Assembly: GCF_003634775.1 (NCBI RefSeq)
Contig: NZ_RBXB01000001.1
Location: forward strand, 992,001-1,056,000
Source of the DNA: Chryseobacterium defluvii
GTDB taxonomy: Bacteria; Bacteroidota; Bacteroidia; Flavobacteriales; Weeksellaceae
DNA: 64,000 nucleotides
Direction: 5' to 3'
A program made the translations under genes and the position numbers. Positions 45,697 to 55,751 of the stretch are shown here, piece after piece. How positions within the stretch are numbered: the first letter of the stretch is position 1; every line of letters begins with the position of its first letter. Below the pieces are notes generated by a model, which did not search any database, was not told the DNA's origin, and was given only the letters and a program-made list of their open reading frames with translations.

Positions 45697-45870
45697 ATTG
45701 TTTGCTGTTTTTTCTATCTTTTTTAAATTAAATTCATTTCTATATAAATCGAATAAGATTCTATTTATAACTGTGGGGATTTTAAATACATTACAAATTT
45801 GGTCCAGTTTCAAAATACTTAATGGACCTCATTATTTTTTATCTACTTTATAGGACGGATCTTAATTATA

Positions 45871-46302
45871 TTATAATCCGTTTTCTTCAATCCATCTTTT
45901 TATAAATTCTTTGATATCAATATATAAATTATCGTAATCATAAGTGTAGATAAAATCATCAGTGAGATCATAATTATCAAAAATACAATTAAGATTTTTA
46001 ACCATTTTTAGTGCAAATGTCGTGTATTCTTCATCGAGCATTAATTCACTAAATTCTTGTTTTAGGACTTCGCAAACAGTTTCAAACTTTGAGAAATAAA
46101 AACCCTCAAATAATATCCTTTCAGCTATTTGATTGGATGTCTCCTCATCATTCCCTGAAAGCAGTGCATTCTTTTTAGTAAAAACAGCTAATGTAGCCTT
46201 CGAGCGAATAAAATTAAAATCTGTTTTTAACTCTGGAAAACTTATTTTTAAATGCTCTGCAAGCTTTGTTTGATAGCTGTTTATTTCTTCCCTGTGATCC
46301 AT
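45871..46302 (-). CDS. DUF1896-like protein of conjugative elements
   Basis: A 143-residue acidic protein. The pattern EHLKISFPELKTDFNFIRSKA followed by AERILFEGFYFSKFETVCEVL matches the DUF1896 family (HPE..D..FI..RA..A; L..GL.FSKYDTL), which is found almost only on conjugative transposons and plasmids of Bacteroidota. Function is not known. Its presence here, away from other conjugation genes, suggests remnants of an integrated element. Overlapping weak dyad ACGGAT/ATCCGT near its stop may end the convergent gene. Confidence 0.7.
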   Translation of the reverse strand: MDHREEINSYQTKLAEHLKISFPELKTDFNFIRSKATLAVFTKKNALLSGNDEETSNQIAERILFEGFYFSKFETVCEVLKQEFSELMLDEEYTTFALKMVKNLNCIFDNYDLTDDFIYTYDYDNLYIDIKEFIKRWIEENGL

Positions 46303-46470
46303 ATTTAAATAGCTTTTATTAAAATAAAGCTATATATCAATGGCATCCGATTTTTTGTCCGTCCTTTATTGTCTGGAGATGTCACTTTTAGGCTTTGAGA
46401 ACATGATATCTTTTATTTTAAAACCGTCTCCGCTCTACATTGCGCACTGTAGAAGCGATGACGATAAAAA

Positions 46471-46701
46471 TCATTTTCTGATCTTCCATGGGTCGAGATC
46501 CTTAATGGGAGGATCAGACTTAATGGTGTCAGAAGAACTTATTACATCCGAATGATTGGATTTAATACTGTCATTCCTTTTTTCATTTAGCCTTTGGTAG
46601 GGCTCATAAACCTCTACAGGAGTTTCCATATCCTCCGATTGACAGGATAACAAGCTGGTTATTCCGGAAAGAATGGAGATAATTGAGATAATCTTTTTCA
46701 T
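46471..46701 (-). CDS. Small predicted lipoprotein
   Basis: A 76-residue protein with a hydrophobic signal and lipobox LLSC (Cys20), followed by a Pro/Ser/Asp-rich tail ending DPPIKDLDPWKIRK. Small lipoproteins with such a Pro-rich end and DPWK tail are frequent and uncharacterised in Chryseobacterium. It lies alone between the DUF1896 gene and the TPR-AraC gene, divergent from the latter. Confidence 0.6.
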   Translation of the reverse strand: MKKIISIISILSGITSLLSCQSEDMETPVEVYEPYQRLNEKRNDSIKSNHSDVISSSDTIKSDPPIKDLDPWKIRK

Positions 46702-46794
46702 GTTGTAATCAATTTTAAAAATTATCCCGGCCGGGTTCTTTAGAATTCTGGAATTGAAATTATATCTCTTATTTGCATTAAAAAATCAATGGTT

Positions 46795-46838
46795 GTATCA
46801 TTTTAGATAGTGATACGTACCATTATATAAATTGGTAC
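46795..46838. promoter_or_regulatory. Candidate composite operator: two abutting N10 dyads
   Basis: GTATCA-N10-TGATAC is followed without gap by GTACCA-N10-TGGTAC; the whole is itself roughly palindromic. It lies about 80 bases before a -7-like TAACTTTA (46920-46927) of the TPR-AraC gene. An identical GTATCA-N10-TGATAC occurs at 58236-58257. Confidence 0.55.
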
Positions 46839-46950
46839 AACTTTAATAAATTGAGGCTCAGCGGTATATTGGGTTCATGCGTAAAGGGCATTAGTTACTC
46901 ACTATAATGGGAATTTATGTAACTTTATATATAACAAACTAACCTATCCT

Positions 46951-48690
46951 ATGAAAACCTCACCTAAACCTTATAGCATTCTGCTATTCATTTTGCTATT
47001 TCATGCAGTGAGCTCCGAGTTAAGAGGGCAGTACAGTGAATTTTATCAGATCAGGAAAAGATATGAAGACAGAAAAGAGAATGATACGAGTGCACTTCCA
47101 TTAGTTCAGATTTCTATTGAAAAAGCCAAAAGAGAAAAGAATTATCATGAGTTATACAATGGATATAAATTTTCAGGCTATTTTTCAGAATCAAAAAATT
47201 CAAAGCTCATCTATGCAGATAGTGCTATTGAAGCCGCTTTCTTATCTAAAGATGAAGCACTGATAAGTAGAGCTTACATGGGAAAAGGAATTGTATATTA
47301 TTATAGTTTTAAAAAGTATAAACAGGCGTTGGATCAATATCTCAAGGCTTATGAGTACTCAAAGAAAACGAAAGATCAATACCAGCAAAATAAATTACAA
47401 TATCACATTGGGGTTGTTAAAAGTTACATTGGCTTTTATGATGATGCACTTGATAATTTATATCCCTCTAAAAACTACTTTTATAATGAATCGTTAAAAA
47501 AAGATATCCATCCGAATATTTTGTTTGGGATTAAAAGGGGGTATTTTAACAGCCTTCATCAAATATTGGTATGTTACAGAAATCTCAGAGATTATAAGAG
47601 AATTGACTCATTACTAGCTTTAGCGGTTAATGATCAAAATTTGAAGGATAATTATACTCTTGAATACGGTTATTTTCTTAAAGAAAAAGGAATAAATGAA
47701 TTTCATAAAGCAGATTTTAGAAGTAGTATTACTTCGCTAAACCAGTCTTTAATTCCGATAAAAAAAGCAAAGGATTTTGCATGGGAAAGTGTATGTTATG
47801 CTTATTTAGGAAAATCCTATTTGAGGTTGAATAATGAGAAAAAAGCCATCGAGTATTTTACTAAAGTAGATTCTATTTTTCAAAAAGAAGAATTTATGAT
47901 ACCAGAAGTCAGAGACTCCTACGAGTGTTTGATCCAATATTATAAAACCAGAGGCGAGGCTAAAAGTCAACTTTATTATACCGGGCAGCTGGTCAAAGCA
48001 GACAATATATTAAATCGGAAATTTCCCTATTTATCATCTAAAATATTTAGAGAATATGATACCAGCAAATTGAACGAAACACACCACCAAGAAAAGAAAA
48101 CGCTTCAAAGAGAAAAAGTAATTTTTATTGGTGGAACCATTTTTTTGCTTGTTATATTTTTGCACAGGTATTGGAAAGAACAAAATCTTCAAAAGAATTA
48201 CAGGTTATTAGAAGAGCGGATTTTGAACAAGAATGTTAAATCAAATAAAACTCAGGATAGACAAGATAATCCTTATTCCCTAGAAATTGAAAAAGAAATT
48301 TTAGATGATTTATTAAAAAAACTGGAAGATTTTGAAAAGAAAAACAAGTTTTTAGAAAGTGGTATAACGTTATATAAACTTGCTTCAAAATTCCAGACTA
48401 ACTCTACTTATCTTTCACAGGTAATCAACGAGTACAAAGGTTCAAATTTTAAAAAATATATCGGGGAATTGAGAATCGAATATATCACCCAAAAGCTGTA
48501 TAATGATAAAAAGTACCTCAGTTATACAATAGAAGGACTAGCAGAAGAGTGCGGAATTGCTTCAAGACCCAATTTTTCCAATCTTTTTCAGGAATATAAT
48601 GGGATAAGGCCCAGGGATTTCATTAAAAAACGAATGGAAGACTTGAAAAATAAAGAAAATCTTGAAGAAGGAGCAATCAGTTGCGAGTAA
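46951..48690 (+). CDS. TPR-containing membrane sensor with AraC DNA-binding domain
   Basis: A 579-residue protein. A signal sequence (about 1-27) is followed by TPR-like helical repeats (about 60-370, for example KQALDQYLKAYEYSKK and NEKKAIEYFTKVDSIF). A single membrane segment (about 390-405, VIFIGGTIFLLVIF) separates these from a cytoplasmic AraC domain (about 455-565, with LYKLASKFQTNSTYLSQVIN and LAEECGIASRPNFSNLFQE). It senses something in the periplasm and binds DNA. It stands directly upstream, on the same strand, of the ECF sigma, FecR and SusC/D genes, so control of that locus is likely. Confidence 0.88.
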   Translation: MKTSPKPYSILLFILLFHAVSSELRGQYSEFYQIRKRYEDRKENDTSALPLVQISIEKAKREKNYHELYNGYKFSGYFSESKNSKLIYADSAIEAAFLSKDEALISRAYMGKGIVYYYSFKKYKQALDQYLKAYEYSKKTKDQYQQNKLQYHIGVVKSYIGFYDDALDNLYPSKNYFYNESLKKDIHPNILFGIKRGYFNSLHQILVCYRNLRDYKRIDSLLALAVNDQNLKDNYTLEYGYFLKEKGINEFHKADFRSSITSLNQSLIPIKKAKDFAWESVCYAYLGKSYLRLNNEKKAIEYFTKVDSIFQKEEFMIPEVRDSYECLIQYYKTRGEAKSQLYYTGQLVKADNILNRKFPYLSSKIFREYDTSKLNETHHQEKKTLQREKVIFIGGTIFLLVIFLHRYWKEQNLQKNYRLLEERILNKNVKSNKTQDRQDNPYSLEIEKEILDDLLKKLEDFEKKNKFLESGITLYKLASKFQTNSTYLSQVINEYKGSNFKKYIGELRIEYITQKLYNDKKYLSYTIEGLAEECGIASRPNFSNLFQEYNGIRPRDFIKKRMEDLKNKENLEEGAISCE

Positions 48691-48775
48691 GTAGGGATAT
48701 GGAGCATATTAAAGATTTTTTGATATTAATATTAAATGATAATTTCTAACTTTATATCGGTTAACCAATGAAGTA

Positions 48776-49369
48776 ATGAAGCCTTTTAAAGGAATCGATG
48801 ATGAGGATGTGCTTAAAGAGTTGCGCAAAGGGAGTGATTTGGCATTTGAATGTATATATCGCCATTTCCAACCGTCGCTTATTTTCTTTGCCAGAAGGTT
48901 ACTAATTAATTTCGATATTGGTGAATCTGAGGAAATTGTGCAAGATGTTTTTTTAAAACTGTATGATAAAAGAAAAAGCTTTGATTCCCTTTCTAAGGTT
49001 AAAGCTTTTTTATACCTTTCTACTAAAAATTCCTGCCTTAATAAAATAGAAAAAGAAAAGGTTCAACGTAAAAGGTTTGATCTCTATATTGAAACTTTTT
49101 CCGAGGAGGATGAAAGTTTCATTACTTCAGAAATCATTTATGCAGAGGTGGTTCGTGAGGTCGGGTTGGCTATAGAGGAACTACCGGAAAAATGCCGGAT
49201 AATTATTAGGGAATTTTTGGATGGGAATAAAAACGCTAAAGAAATTGCTGAAAAATTAAATATTACGGTAAGTACCGTCAATAATCAAAAAGCCCGCGGA
49301 ATACTTCTTTTAAAGCAGAAATTAAGCAGATCCGGAACTGCATTTTTACTGTTTAATCTATTGATGTAA
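48776..49369 (+). CDS. ECF sigma factor, FecI-like
   Basis: A 197-residue sigma-70 family protein. Region 2 spans about 20-90 (AFECIYRHFQPSLIFFARRL, SEEIVQDVFLKLYDKR) and region 4 about 130-185 (LPEKCRIIIREFLDGNKNAKEIAEKL ends LPEK and AEKL; then VSTVNNQKARGILLLKQ). It directs RNA polymerase to the SusC/D genes when released by the FecR protein encoded next. The upstream sequence TAACTTTATAT (48747-48757) is also found before the TPR-AraC gene. Clear identification, unknown signal. Confidence 0.92.
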   Translation: MKPFKGIDDEDVLKELRKGSDLAFECIYRHFQPSLIFFARRLLINFDIGESEEIVQDVFLKLYDKRKSFDSLSKVKAFLYLSTKNSCLNKIEKEKVQRKRFDLYIETFSEEDESFITSEIIYAEVVREVGLAIEELPEKCRIIIREFLDGNKNAKEIAEKLNITVSTVNNQKARGILLLKQKLSRSGTAFLLFNLLM

Positions 49370-49468
49370 TAAGTTTCAATTTATAAGGCATCAAAGTAAA
49401 TTTCATTTTTTTTCAATTTTCTTTAGAGATCGAGAACCTTTTCCTGTTTGTATACAAAACAGGAGCTC

Positions 49469-50635
49469 ATGAAACGCACTCAGATAGATCAGGAATTAAA
49501 AATAATCGAAATTCTCAAAAAGCATATTAAGGCTACTCCGTTAAGTGTTGAGGAACATGGTATTTTGAAAAATTGGTTGGAAGAAAGCGAATCCAATCAA
49601 AAATTATTTAAAAATCTTGGAAACGAAGAGTCGCTGGCGGAGTCCATTAAGATGCTGTATAATACCAATACTGAAAATCTACTAAAAAAGTTCCAACAGC
49701 GAGTACGGCTCAAAAGACTCAGGAAGCAAAAAAAGAATAGAATAAAATGGCTATCTGCTGCAGCTTGTCTCATCGCTGTTCTTTCTATAGGTTATTATAT
49801 CGCCGCAATCCGTTATAAGGGAGATCAAACTTTGAATATTACTAGCCAATTTGGTGACGAAGCCCTTCCAGGTTCTAACCGTGCTATTTTAACATTATCT
49901 AACGGAAAGGCCGTTAGCTTAAATGATCATAACAAAGGGATCTCAAATCAAGCCGGAAAGATATTTTATGAAGGGGGAGAAGAACTGCTATCCTTAGAAG
50001 ATGCCCAAATTGGTGTTTTAAAAACACCTAATGGAGGGCAGTACAAAATTACGCTTGAAGATGGAACCAAAGTATGGTTAAATGCTTCTTCATCTTTAGA
50101 ATATCCTATAAAATTCCAAGGCAACTCAAGAGAAGTCAGAATTTCCGGTGAAGCCTATTTTGAAGTTGCCCATAACAAGGACAAACCATTTATTGTTTCT
50201 TCCAAAGGGCAAAAGGTCAAAGTCTTAGGAACTTCTTTTAATGTTCGTAATTATGACGGAATGGAACAAACCACTCTTTTGACGGGAAGAGTTTCTATAA
50301 CTTCTGAAATTGGAAATAAACAAATTCAATTAATCCCCGGACAGCAATCAATAGTTTTCAATGGAAAGTCACAGGTGAGAAATGTAGATGTCAGCGATTT
50401 TAGTTCCTGGAAAGATGGATTTTTTGCTGGAAGTTCCATGAGCCTGCAATATTTGACTAAAGATATTGAGAGATGGTACGATGTCCAATTTGTTTATCCT
50501 CAAAATTTTAATAATTCGGAAAAAGCTTACCTCCATCTTAACCGCAATGAGAAGCTTTCCTCCGTCCTGAAAGCATTAGAAAAAACGTACGGGGTATCAT
50601 TCCGTATCAAAGGAAAGGAGGTAATCGTTCAATAA
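49469..50635 (+). CDS. FecR-type anti-sigma factor
   Basis: 388 residues from the ATG at 49469, which has an AGGAG motif 5 bases upstream; a TTG at 49448 is less likely. One membrane span (WLSAAACLIAVLSIGYYIAA, about residues 92-111) is followed by a periplasmic FecR domain (GGQYKITLEDGTKVWLNASS, VRISGEAYFEVAHN, VLGTSFNVRNY) and a C-terminal DUF4974-like domain. It binds the STN domain of the SusC protein encoded next and transmits its signal to the sigma factor. A GC-rich hairpin separates it from susC. Confidence 0.92.
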   Translation: MKRTQIDQELKIIEILKKHIKATPLSVEEHGILKNWLEESESNQKLFKNLGNEESLAESIKMLYNTNTENLLKKFQQRVRLKRLRKQKKNRIKWLSAAACLIAVLSIGYYIAAIRYKGDQTLNITSQFGDEALPGSNRAILTLSNGKAVSLNDHNKGISNQAGKIFYEGGEELLSLEDAQIGVLKTPNGGQYKITLEDGTKVWLNASSSLEYPIKFQGNSREVRISGEAYFEVAHNKDKPFIVSSKGQKVKVLGTSFNVRNYDGMEQTTLLTGRVSITSEIGNKQIQLIPGQQSIVFNGKSQVRNVDVSDFSSWKDGFFAGSSMSLQYLTKDIERWYDVQFVYPQNFNNSEKAYLHLNRNEKLSSVLKALEKTYGVSFRIKGKEVIVQ

Positions 50636-50676
50636 AAATTAGTTTCAGTTTATGTTTATGCCCAATGCTTAAAGAT

Positions 50677-50703
50677 GCCGTCCCGGCTGGAACCCGGGAC
50701 GGC
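50677..50703. repeat. GC-rich hairpin between fecR and susC
   Basis: GCCGTCCCGG and CCGGGACGGC form a perfect 10-base stem with a 7-base loop. No T-run follows, so it is not a simple terminator. It may stop decay or set relative expression of anti-sigma and receptor genes. Confidence 0.6.
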
Positions 50704-50764
50704 GGCAGCGGGTTTCTAAAAGAGTTTACTTACTAGATTTCATAACCCAACCGTTAACAAAAAT

Positions 50765-53700
50765 ATGAATAATACCATTAACAACAATGGTAGTTTTATC
50801 TCTTTTCAACAAAAGAAAAATGATAAAATTCCAATGATAACCAAATGGAGGGTGATGCTTTTAAGAGCATTATTCCTTTGTTTGCTCATATTCCTTTATA
50901 GCCTCAGTATGGGGCAAAAAATCAGTTTAGAACTTTCTTCCGCATCCTTTAAATCAACAATTCAACAAATTCAAAAGCAATCAGGATATTCTTTTTCTAT
51001 CAATGACAGGCATATGAGAATTTCAAAGCCTGTCAACATTTCAGCTAAGAATCAGGATATATTAGAGGTTTTACCTGTGATATTTAATCAACAACCGTTT
51101 GGATATAGTGTTGATGGAAAAATTGTGATTTCCATTGACCGTAAAAATAATTTGGGTAAGGAAAAGGAAAAAGTAAACCCCTCCGGTTTCCGGCAGCCTG
51201 CTTTTAGGGGAAAAGTAGTCAACGAAAGGGGAGAGCCTCTTCCCGGAGCGACTATTAGAATTAAGAAAACCGGGGAGCAGTTTTCCACAGATTCAGAAGG
51301 AAATTTTGAAATTCCAATCCAATTTAGAAATGAAGAATTGCAAATTTCTTACATTGGATATTCAAGCCTTGAAAAAATTGGTGAAGATGCGACCCATACT
51401 GTTTTGGTTCCTCTACAAAACACATTAGGAATAGCGGAGGTGGTTTCAACGGGTTACCAAACAATTCCAAAAGAAAGGGCGACAGGTTCTTTTGCCATTG
51501 TCGATAACAAACTGTTTAATATGAGGGTAAGTCCAAATCTAATAGACCGTTTGGAAGGAAATGTACCGGGATTGATCTTCCATAAAAATACCTCTTCAAG
51601 CACTGAAAATGGCGTAGATATCAATATTCGGGGACACTCAACATTATTTGCCAGTGACCAGCCACTTATTATTTTGGATAATTTCCCTTACGATGGAGAT
51701 CTACGTAGAATTAATCCCAATGATATTGAAAACATTACTGTACTAAAAGATGCTGCTGCCACTTCAATTTGGGGAGCTAAATCAGGTAATGGTGTTATTG
51801 TAATAACGACCAAAAAAGGAAAAAGAAATCAAAAGCCAAATATCGAGTTAAATTCGAATGTGACAATTGGAGCTAAACCAGATGTCTATTACAATAAAAA
51901 CTTTATCAATGCTGATGATTTCATCAATATAGAACAGGAATTATTTGACAGAGGATTTTATAATAATGATCTGGCAAGTTTAAGTATGCCTGTTATTTCT
52001 CCTGTGGTAGATATTTTGGATAAAAAGAAAAGGAACATAATCTCAAGTAGTGAAGCAGAAAAAGCAATCTCAGAATTAAGAAATGTAGATGTGCGAAAAG
52101 AGATTGAAAAATATTTCTATCAAAAATCAGTGAATCAACAGTATTCAGTAAATATAAAGGGAGGTGGTGATAATATTGATTATTTTGTCTCACTAGGTGC
52201 TGATCATAATAGATCAAATTTGGTTGGCAATACAGATTCCAGATATACAGTAAATGTGAAGACCAATATTAACCTTACGAAAAGGTTATTAGCTTCCATT
52301 AACTATATGTTTGTACAGTCAGGTTCAAAGCAAAATTATACACTTGGAAATCTATCACCCTATTCTAAGTCCGTTTATCCTTATATGAAGCTTTCCGATG
52401 AAAATGGGGGACACCTAGCCACCATAAAAGAATTCAATACGAATTATATTGATACAGCAGGAGGGGGTAAATTCTATGATTGGCAGTACCGACCATTGGA
52501 TGAACTAGGTTATGCTAATGATAAGAGTCGTTCAACAGACAATTTGGTGAATTTGAGTTTGAAATATGATTTTTCAAAATCACTTTCCGCAGAAATCAAA
52601 TATCAGTTTGGAAAATCAACCTCTCAAAGTAAGGGTTATTCAAGTGAACAGACTTATTCTACTAGAACCTTAATAAATAAATTCACCTATTTTGATGAAT
52701 CAGGTAATCCAGTTTATCCTGTACCAAAAGGAGGGATGCTTGACCAGACCTACTCAACGCTAACAACAAAAAATCTGAGGGCACAGATTAATTATAATAA
52801 ATCTTGGAATGTTCATGAACTTACAGCCATTGCAGGAGCAGAAATTAACGACGTTGTAAAGGAAAGTGACTTTAATACTTATTATGGATATGACCTGAAT
52901 ACAGGAAGTTTTACAACGCCGGATTTTGTAACGAATTTTGAAACGAATCCGTCTTCATCCTCCCTGATACCTTATTATCCTAAAATAACAAAGTTCACCG
53001 ATCATTTCATTTCTTATTTTTCCAATGCGGCTTACACCTATGATGGAAAATATACTTTTTCCGTCAGTGGTCGAATTGATAAATCCAATCTTTTTGGCGT
53101 CAATACTAATCAAAAAGGCGTGCCGCTATATTCAATTGGTGGAAGCTGGAATTTAAGTAAAGAATCCTTTTATCATCTTGATTGGATTCCTTATTTGAGA
53201 TTAAGAACAACGTATGGGTATAGTGGTAATGTGGATAAAAATGTAACCGCTGTAACGACCATACGGCAATTAAACAATTATTATTATTCAAGAACTCCAT
53301 ATGCTCAGGTGGTTAATCCGGGAAATCCTGATCTTCGCTGGGAAAAAATAAAAACGGTGAATTTTGGAGTTGATTATGCTTCAAAAAACAATCGAATTTC
53401 CGGCAGCATTGAATATTTCATTAAAACAGGGTTGGACCTTTTTGGAGATATGCCTCTAGCGGGTTCAACAGGATGGCCTAATTTCAGAGGAAATTATGCA
53501 AGGACAAAAGGAAGAGGATGGGATGTTGTACTTAATACAAAAAACATAGTTACTACGAACTTTGAATGGAATACACAGCTTCAACTAAGTAAAGCCCAAG
53601 ATTTCGTAACCAAGTATGATGTCAAAGAAGCTGATTTAAACTATCTTACGTATGGTTCTGGAAATTTTGGGGCAATTATGCCGCTTGAAGGAAAACCATT

Positions 53701-54334
53701 ATTCGCTATTTATGCATTCAAGTCCGGACCTTTGACCCACGATACTGGTGATCCGCAAGGATTTTTAGATGGAAAACTTACCACTGACTATTCTTCTATT
53801 TTTAATAAAACTCCGTTAGACAGCATGGTATATGCAGGTCCATCAAGACCAACCGTATTCGGGTCTTTAAGAAATACTTTAACCTTTAAAAGGTTTTCAT
53901 TGTCCTTTAATATTCTCTATAAGTTTAACTACTATTTCCGTAGGAACTCAATTTTTTATTCAAGTTTATTCAATTCTTGGAATGGTCATGAGGATTTTTC
54001 AGACCGATGGCAAAAACCTGGTGATGAAAATGTAACAAATATCCCATCAATCCAATACCCGCCAATGAATACTTTCCGTGAAGGCTTCTATGCTAATTCG
54101 GAATCATTAGTAACTAAGGGAGATCATATACGGCTTCAGGACATTATGCTAAGCTATGATATAGATAAATCCGCTGAAAGCCGTCTTCCATTCGCTCATC
54201 TTCAATTGTATTGTTATATCAATAATATAGGAATAATTTGGCGGTCAAATAAGCAGGGATTAGATCCAGATTTATTTGGTAATGGACTTCCTCAACCTAG
54301 GTCGATAGCACTGGGTTTAAGAGCCAATTTTTAA
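50765..54334 (+). CDS. SusC-like TonB-dependent receptor with STN domain
   Basis: A 1189-residue outer-membrane protein. After a signal region (about 27-51) it has an STN domain (about 55-125, LELSSASFKSTIQQIQKQSG), a carboxypeptidase-regulatory beta domain (about 145-215, FRGKVVNERGEPLPGATI), a plug (about 235-350, GHSTLFASDQPLIILDN, GVIVITTKKG) and a beta barrel. The STN domain links it to the FecR/sigma pair in front, making this a trans-envelope signalling receptor. It partners with the SusD protein encoded 10 bases downstream. The substrate is unknown: no glycosidase is adjacent, so a peptide or other nutrient is as likely as a glycan. Confidence 0.94.
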   Translation: MNNTINNNGSFISFQQKKNDKIPMITKWRVMLLRALFLCLLIFLYSLSMGQKISLELSSASFKSTIQQIQKQSGYSFSINDRHMRISKPVNISAKNQDILEVLPVIFNQQPFGYSVDGKIVISIDRKNNLGKEKEKVNPSGFRQPAFRGKVVNERGEPLPGATIRIKKTGEQFSTDSEGNFEIPIQFRNEELQISYIGYSSLEKIGEDATHTVLVPLQNTLGIAEVVSTGYQTIPKERATGSFAIVDNKLFNMRVSPNLIDRLEGNVPGLIFHKNTSSSTENGVDINIRGHSTLFASDQPLIILDNFPYDGDLRRINPNDIENITVLKDAAATSIWGAKSGNGVIVITTKKGKRNQKPNIELNSNVTIGAKPDVYYNKNFINADDFINIEQELFDRGFYNNDLASLSMPVISPVVDILDKKKRNIISSSEAEKAISELRNVDVRKEIEKYFYQKSVNQQYSVNIKGGGDNIDYFVSLGADHNRSNLVGNTDSRYTVNVKTNINLTKRLLASINYMFVQSGSKQNYTLGNLSPYSKSVYPYMKLSDENGGHLATIKEFNTNYIDTAGGGKFYDWQYRPLDELGYANDKSRSTDNLVNLSLKYDFSKSLSAEIKYQFGKSTSQSKGYSSEQTYSTRTLINKFTYFDESGNPVYPVPKGGMLDQTYSTLTTKNLRAQINYNKSWNVHELTAIAGAEINDVVKESDFNTYYGYDLNTGSFTTPDFVTNFETNPSSSSLIPYYPKITKFTDHFISYFSNAAYTYDGKYTFSVSGRIDKSNLFGVNTNQKGVPLYSIGGSWNLSKESFYHLDWIPYLRLRTTYGYSGNVDKNVTAVTTIRQLNNYYYSRTPYAQVVNPGNPDLRWEKIKTVNFGVDYASKNNRISGSIEYFIKTGLDLFGDMPLAGSTGWPNFRGNYARTKGRGWDVVLNTKNIVTTNFEWNTQLQLSKAQDFVTKYDVKEADLNYLTYGSGNFGAIMPLEGKPLFAIYAFKSGPLTHDTGDPQGFLDGKLTTDYSSIFNKTPLDSMVYAGPSRPTVFGSLRNTLTFKRFSLSFNILYKFNYYFRRNSIFYSSLFNSWNGHEDFSDRWQKPGDENVTNIPSIQYPPMNTFREGFYANSESLVTKGDHIRLQDIMLSYDIDKSAESRLPFAHLQLYCYINNIGIIWRSNKQGLDPDLFGNGLPQPRSIALGLRANF

Positions 54335-54344
54335 TTCTTAAGCT

Positions 54345-55727
54345 ATGATTATGAAAAAATACATATTAAATAACAGAAAGTTCATAATATTATTCTTGTT
54401 AAATGCCCTTGTCGGTTGCACAAAACAGGACGAATTTTTAGATGCCAAACCTAATCAGGCTTTGACCGTACCAACCTCACTCAATGATTTTGCATTATTA
54501 CTCAATAATGAGGTGGTATTCAATGCATATTCTCAACCTGCTCTCGGTACACTGCATTCCGATGAAGTCAATGTTACGACAGCCAATTTTAACAATCAAG
54601 CGAGTGCAATAAGTCAAAATGCATTTACTTTTCAGTCTGACGTTTTTAAAGGGTCTACCTATTTCCACGAATGGAATCAACCTTATAATCAGGTTTTTAT
54701 TGCAAATATTGTGTTGGACGGTCTAGCTAAACTGAAAGATCAGAATACCAATTTAAGTCTCTATAATGAGGTAAAAGGTACTGCGTTGTTTTATAGGGCA
54801 TTTGCCTTTTATAATTTGGTACAAACTTTCGCCCTTCCCTATGACCCTGCTAATGCAAAGTCGGATCTAGGTATACCTCTTCGGCTTAGCCCTGTTCTTA
54901 CCGATAAAGTACAACGAGCTTCAGTTGAAGTGACCTATGAGCGTATTATTAATGATCTCAAAGAAACATATACTTTGTTACCCAATACAACAATTTCGCC
55001 TCGGAAGCCATCAAAGGCTGCCGTAAATGCTATGTTAAGCAGGGTTTACTTTGCTATGGGAGATTACCCAAATGCATTATTATATGCGGAAAAATGTCTT
55101 GCTACAAATAAAAAATTAACCGATTATAACACGATAGTTCCTAGACGGAATAATCTTAGTCAGAATTTTTTGGATGAAGTAATATACACCAGTTGTATGA
55201 TTAATTATGGATCTATTTACAATCCGGATTCGACCATATATAAATCATATAATATAAATGACCTACGAAAAAACCATTTTTTTAGAGCATCATCTGTGGA
55301 TGGCAGTTTAGTATTTAGGGGCACATACGATGTAAACGGAGATAAATTCTGTGGTTTGGCAACTGATGAAATATACTTAATAAGGGCGGAATGTTTTGCT
55401 AGGACAGGAAAAACAAAGGAAGCAATGGGTGATCTCAACCTCTTATTAAAGAATAGATTTAAAACCGGAACATTTGCACCCGTTAATGCACCTGATGCTG
55501 AACAGGCGCTAAAGTTGATCCTTGAAGAAAGGAAAAAGGAACTACTCTTTAGGGGAATAAGATGGACGGATTTAAGAAGGCTCAATAGAGAGGAGCGTTT
55601 TAAGAAAACTGTTGTGCATATCGTCAATGGAAAAACGTACACCCTCCAGCCTGGTAGTTTATTGTATGCTATATCAATTCCAGAACAGGAAATTCAATTA
55701 AATGGGATTCAACAGAATCCGAGATAG
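54345..55727 (+). CDS. SusD/RagB-like lipoprotein
   Basis: A 460-residue outer-membrane lipoprotein with a lipobox LVGC (Cys25) and the family pattern DEFLDAKPNQALTVPTSLNDF near the start, YNEVKGTALFYRAFAFYNLVQ in the TPR region and ILEERKKELLFRGIRWTDLRRL near the end (quoted in part). It caps the SusC channel and binds the substrate. Ten bases separate it from susC. Complete length for the RagB branch. Confidence 0.93.
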   Translation: MIMKKYILNNRKFIILFLLNALVGCTKQDEFLDAKPNQALTVPTSLNDFALLLNNEVVFNAYSQPALGTLHSDEVNVTTANFNNQASAISQNAFTFQSDVFKGSTYFHEWNQPYNQVFIANIVLDGLAKLKDQNTNLSLYNEVKGTALFYRAFAFYNLVQTFALPYDPANAKSDLGIPLRLSPVLTDKVQRASVEVTYERIINDLKETYTLLPNTTISPRKPSKAAVNAMLSRVYFAMGDYPNALLYAEKCLATNKKLTDYNTIVPRRNNLSQNFLDEVIYTSCMINYGSIYNPDSTIYKSYNINDLRKNHFFRASSVDGSLVFRGTYDVNGDKFCGLATDEIYLIRAECFARTGKTKEAMGDLNLLLKNRFKTGTFAPVNAPDAEQALKLILEERKKELLFRGIRWTDLRRLNREERFKKTVVHIVNGKTYTLQPGSLLYAISIPEQEIQLNGIQQNPR

Positions 55728-55751
55728 GAAGTATTTTGAAAAAAGATTAAA

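Noticed and set aside
46340..46555. 71-codon plus-strand frame
   Set aside because: Overlaps the 3' end of the more convincing small lipoprotein gene on the other strand and has no features.
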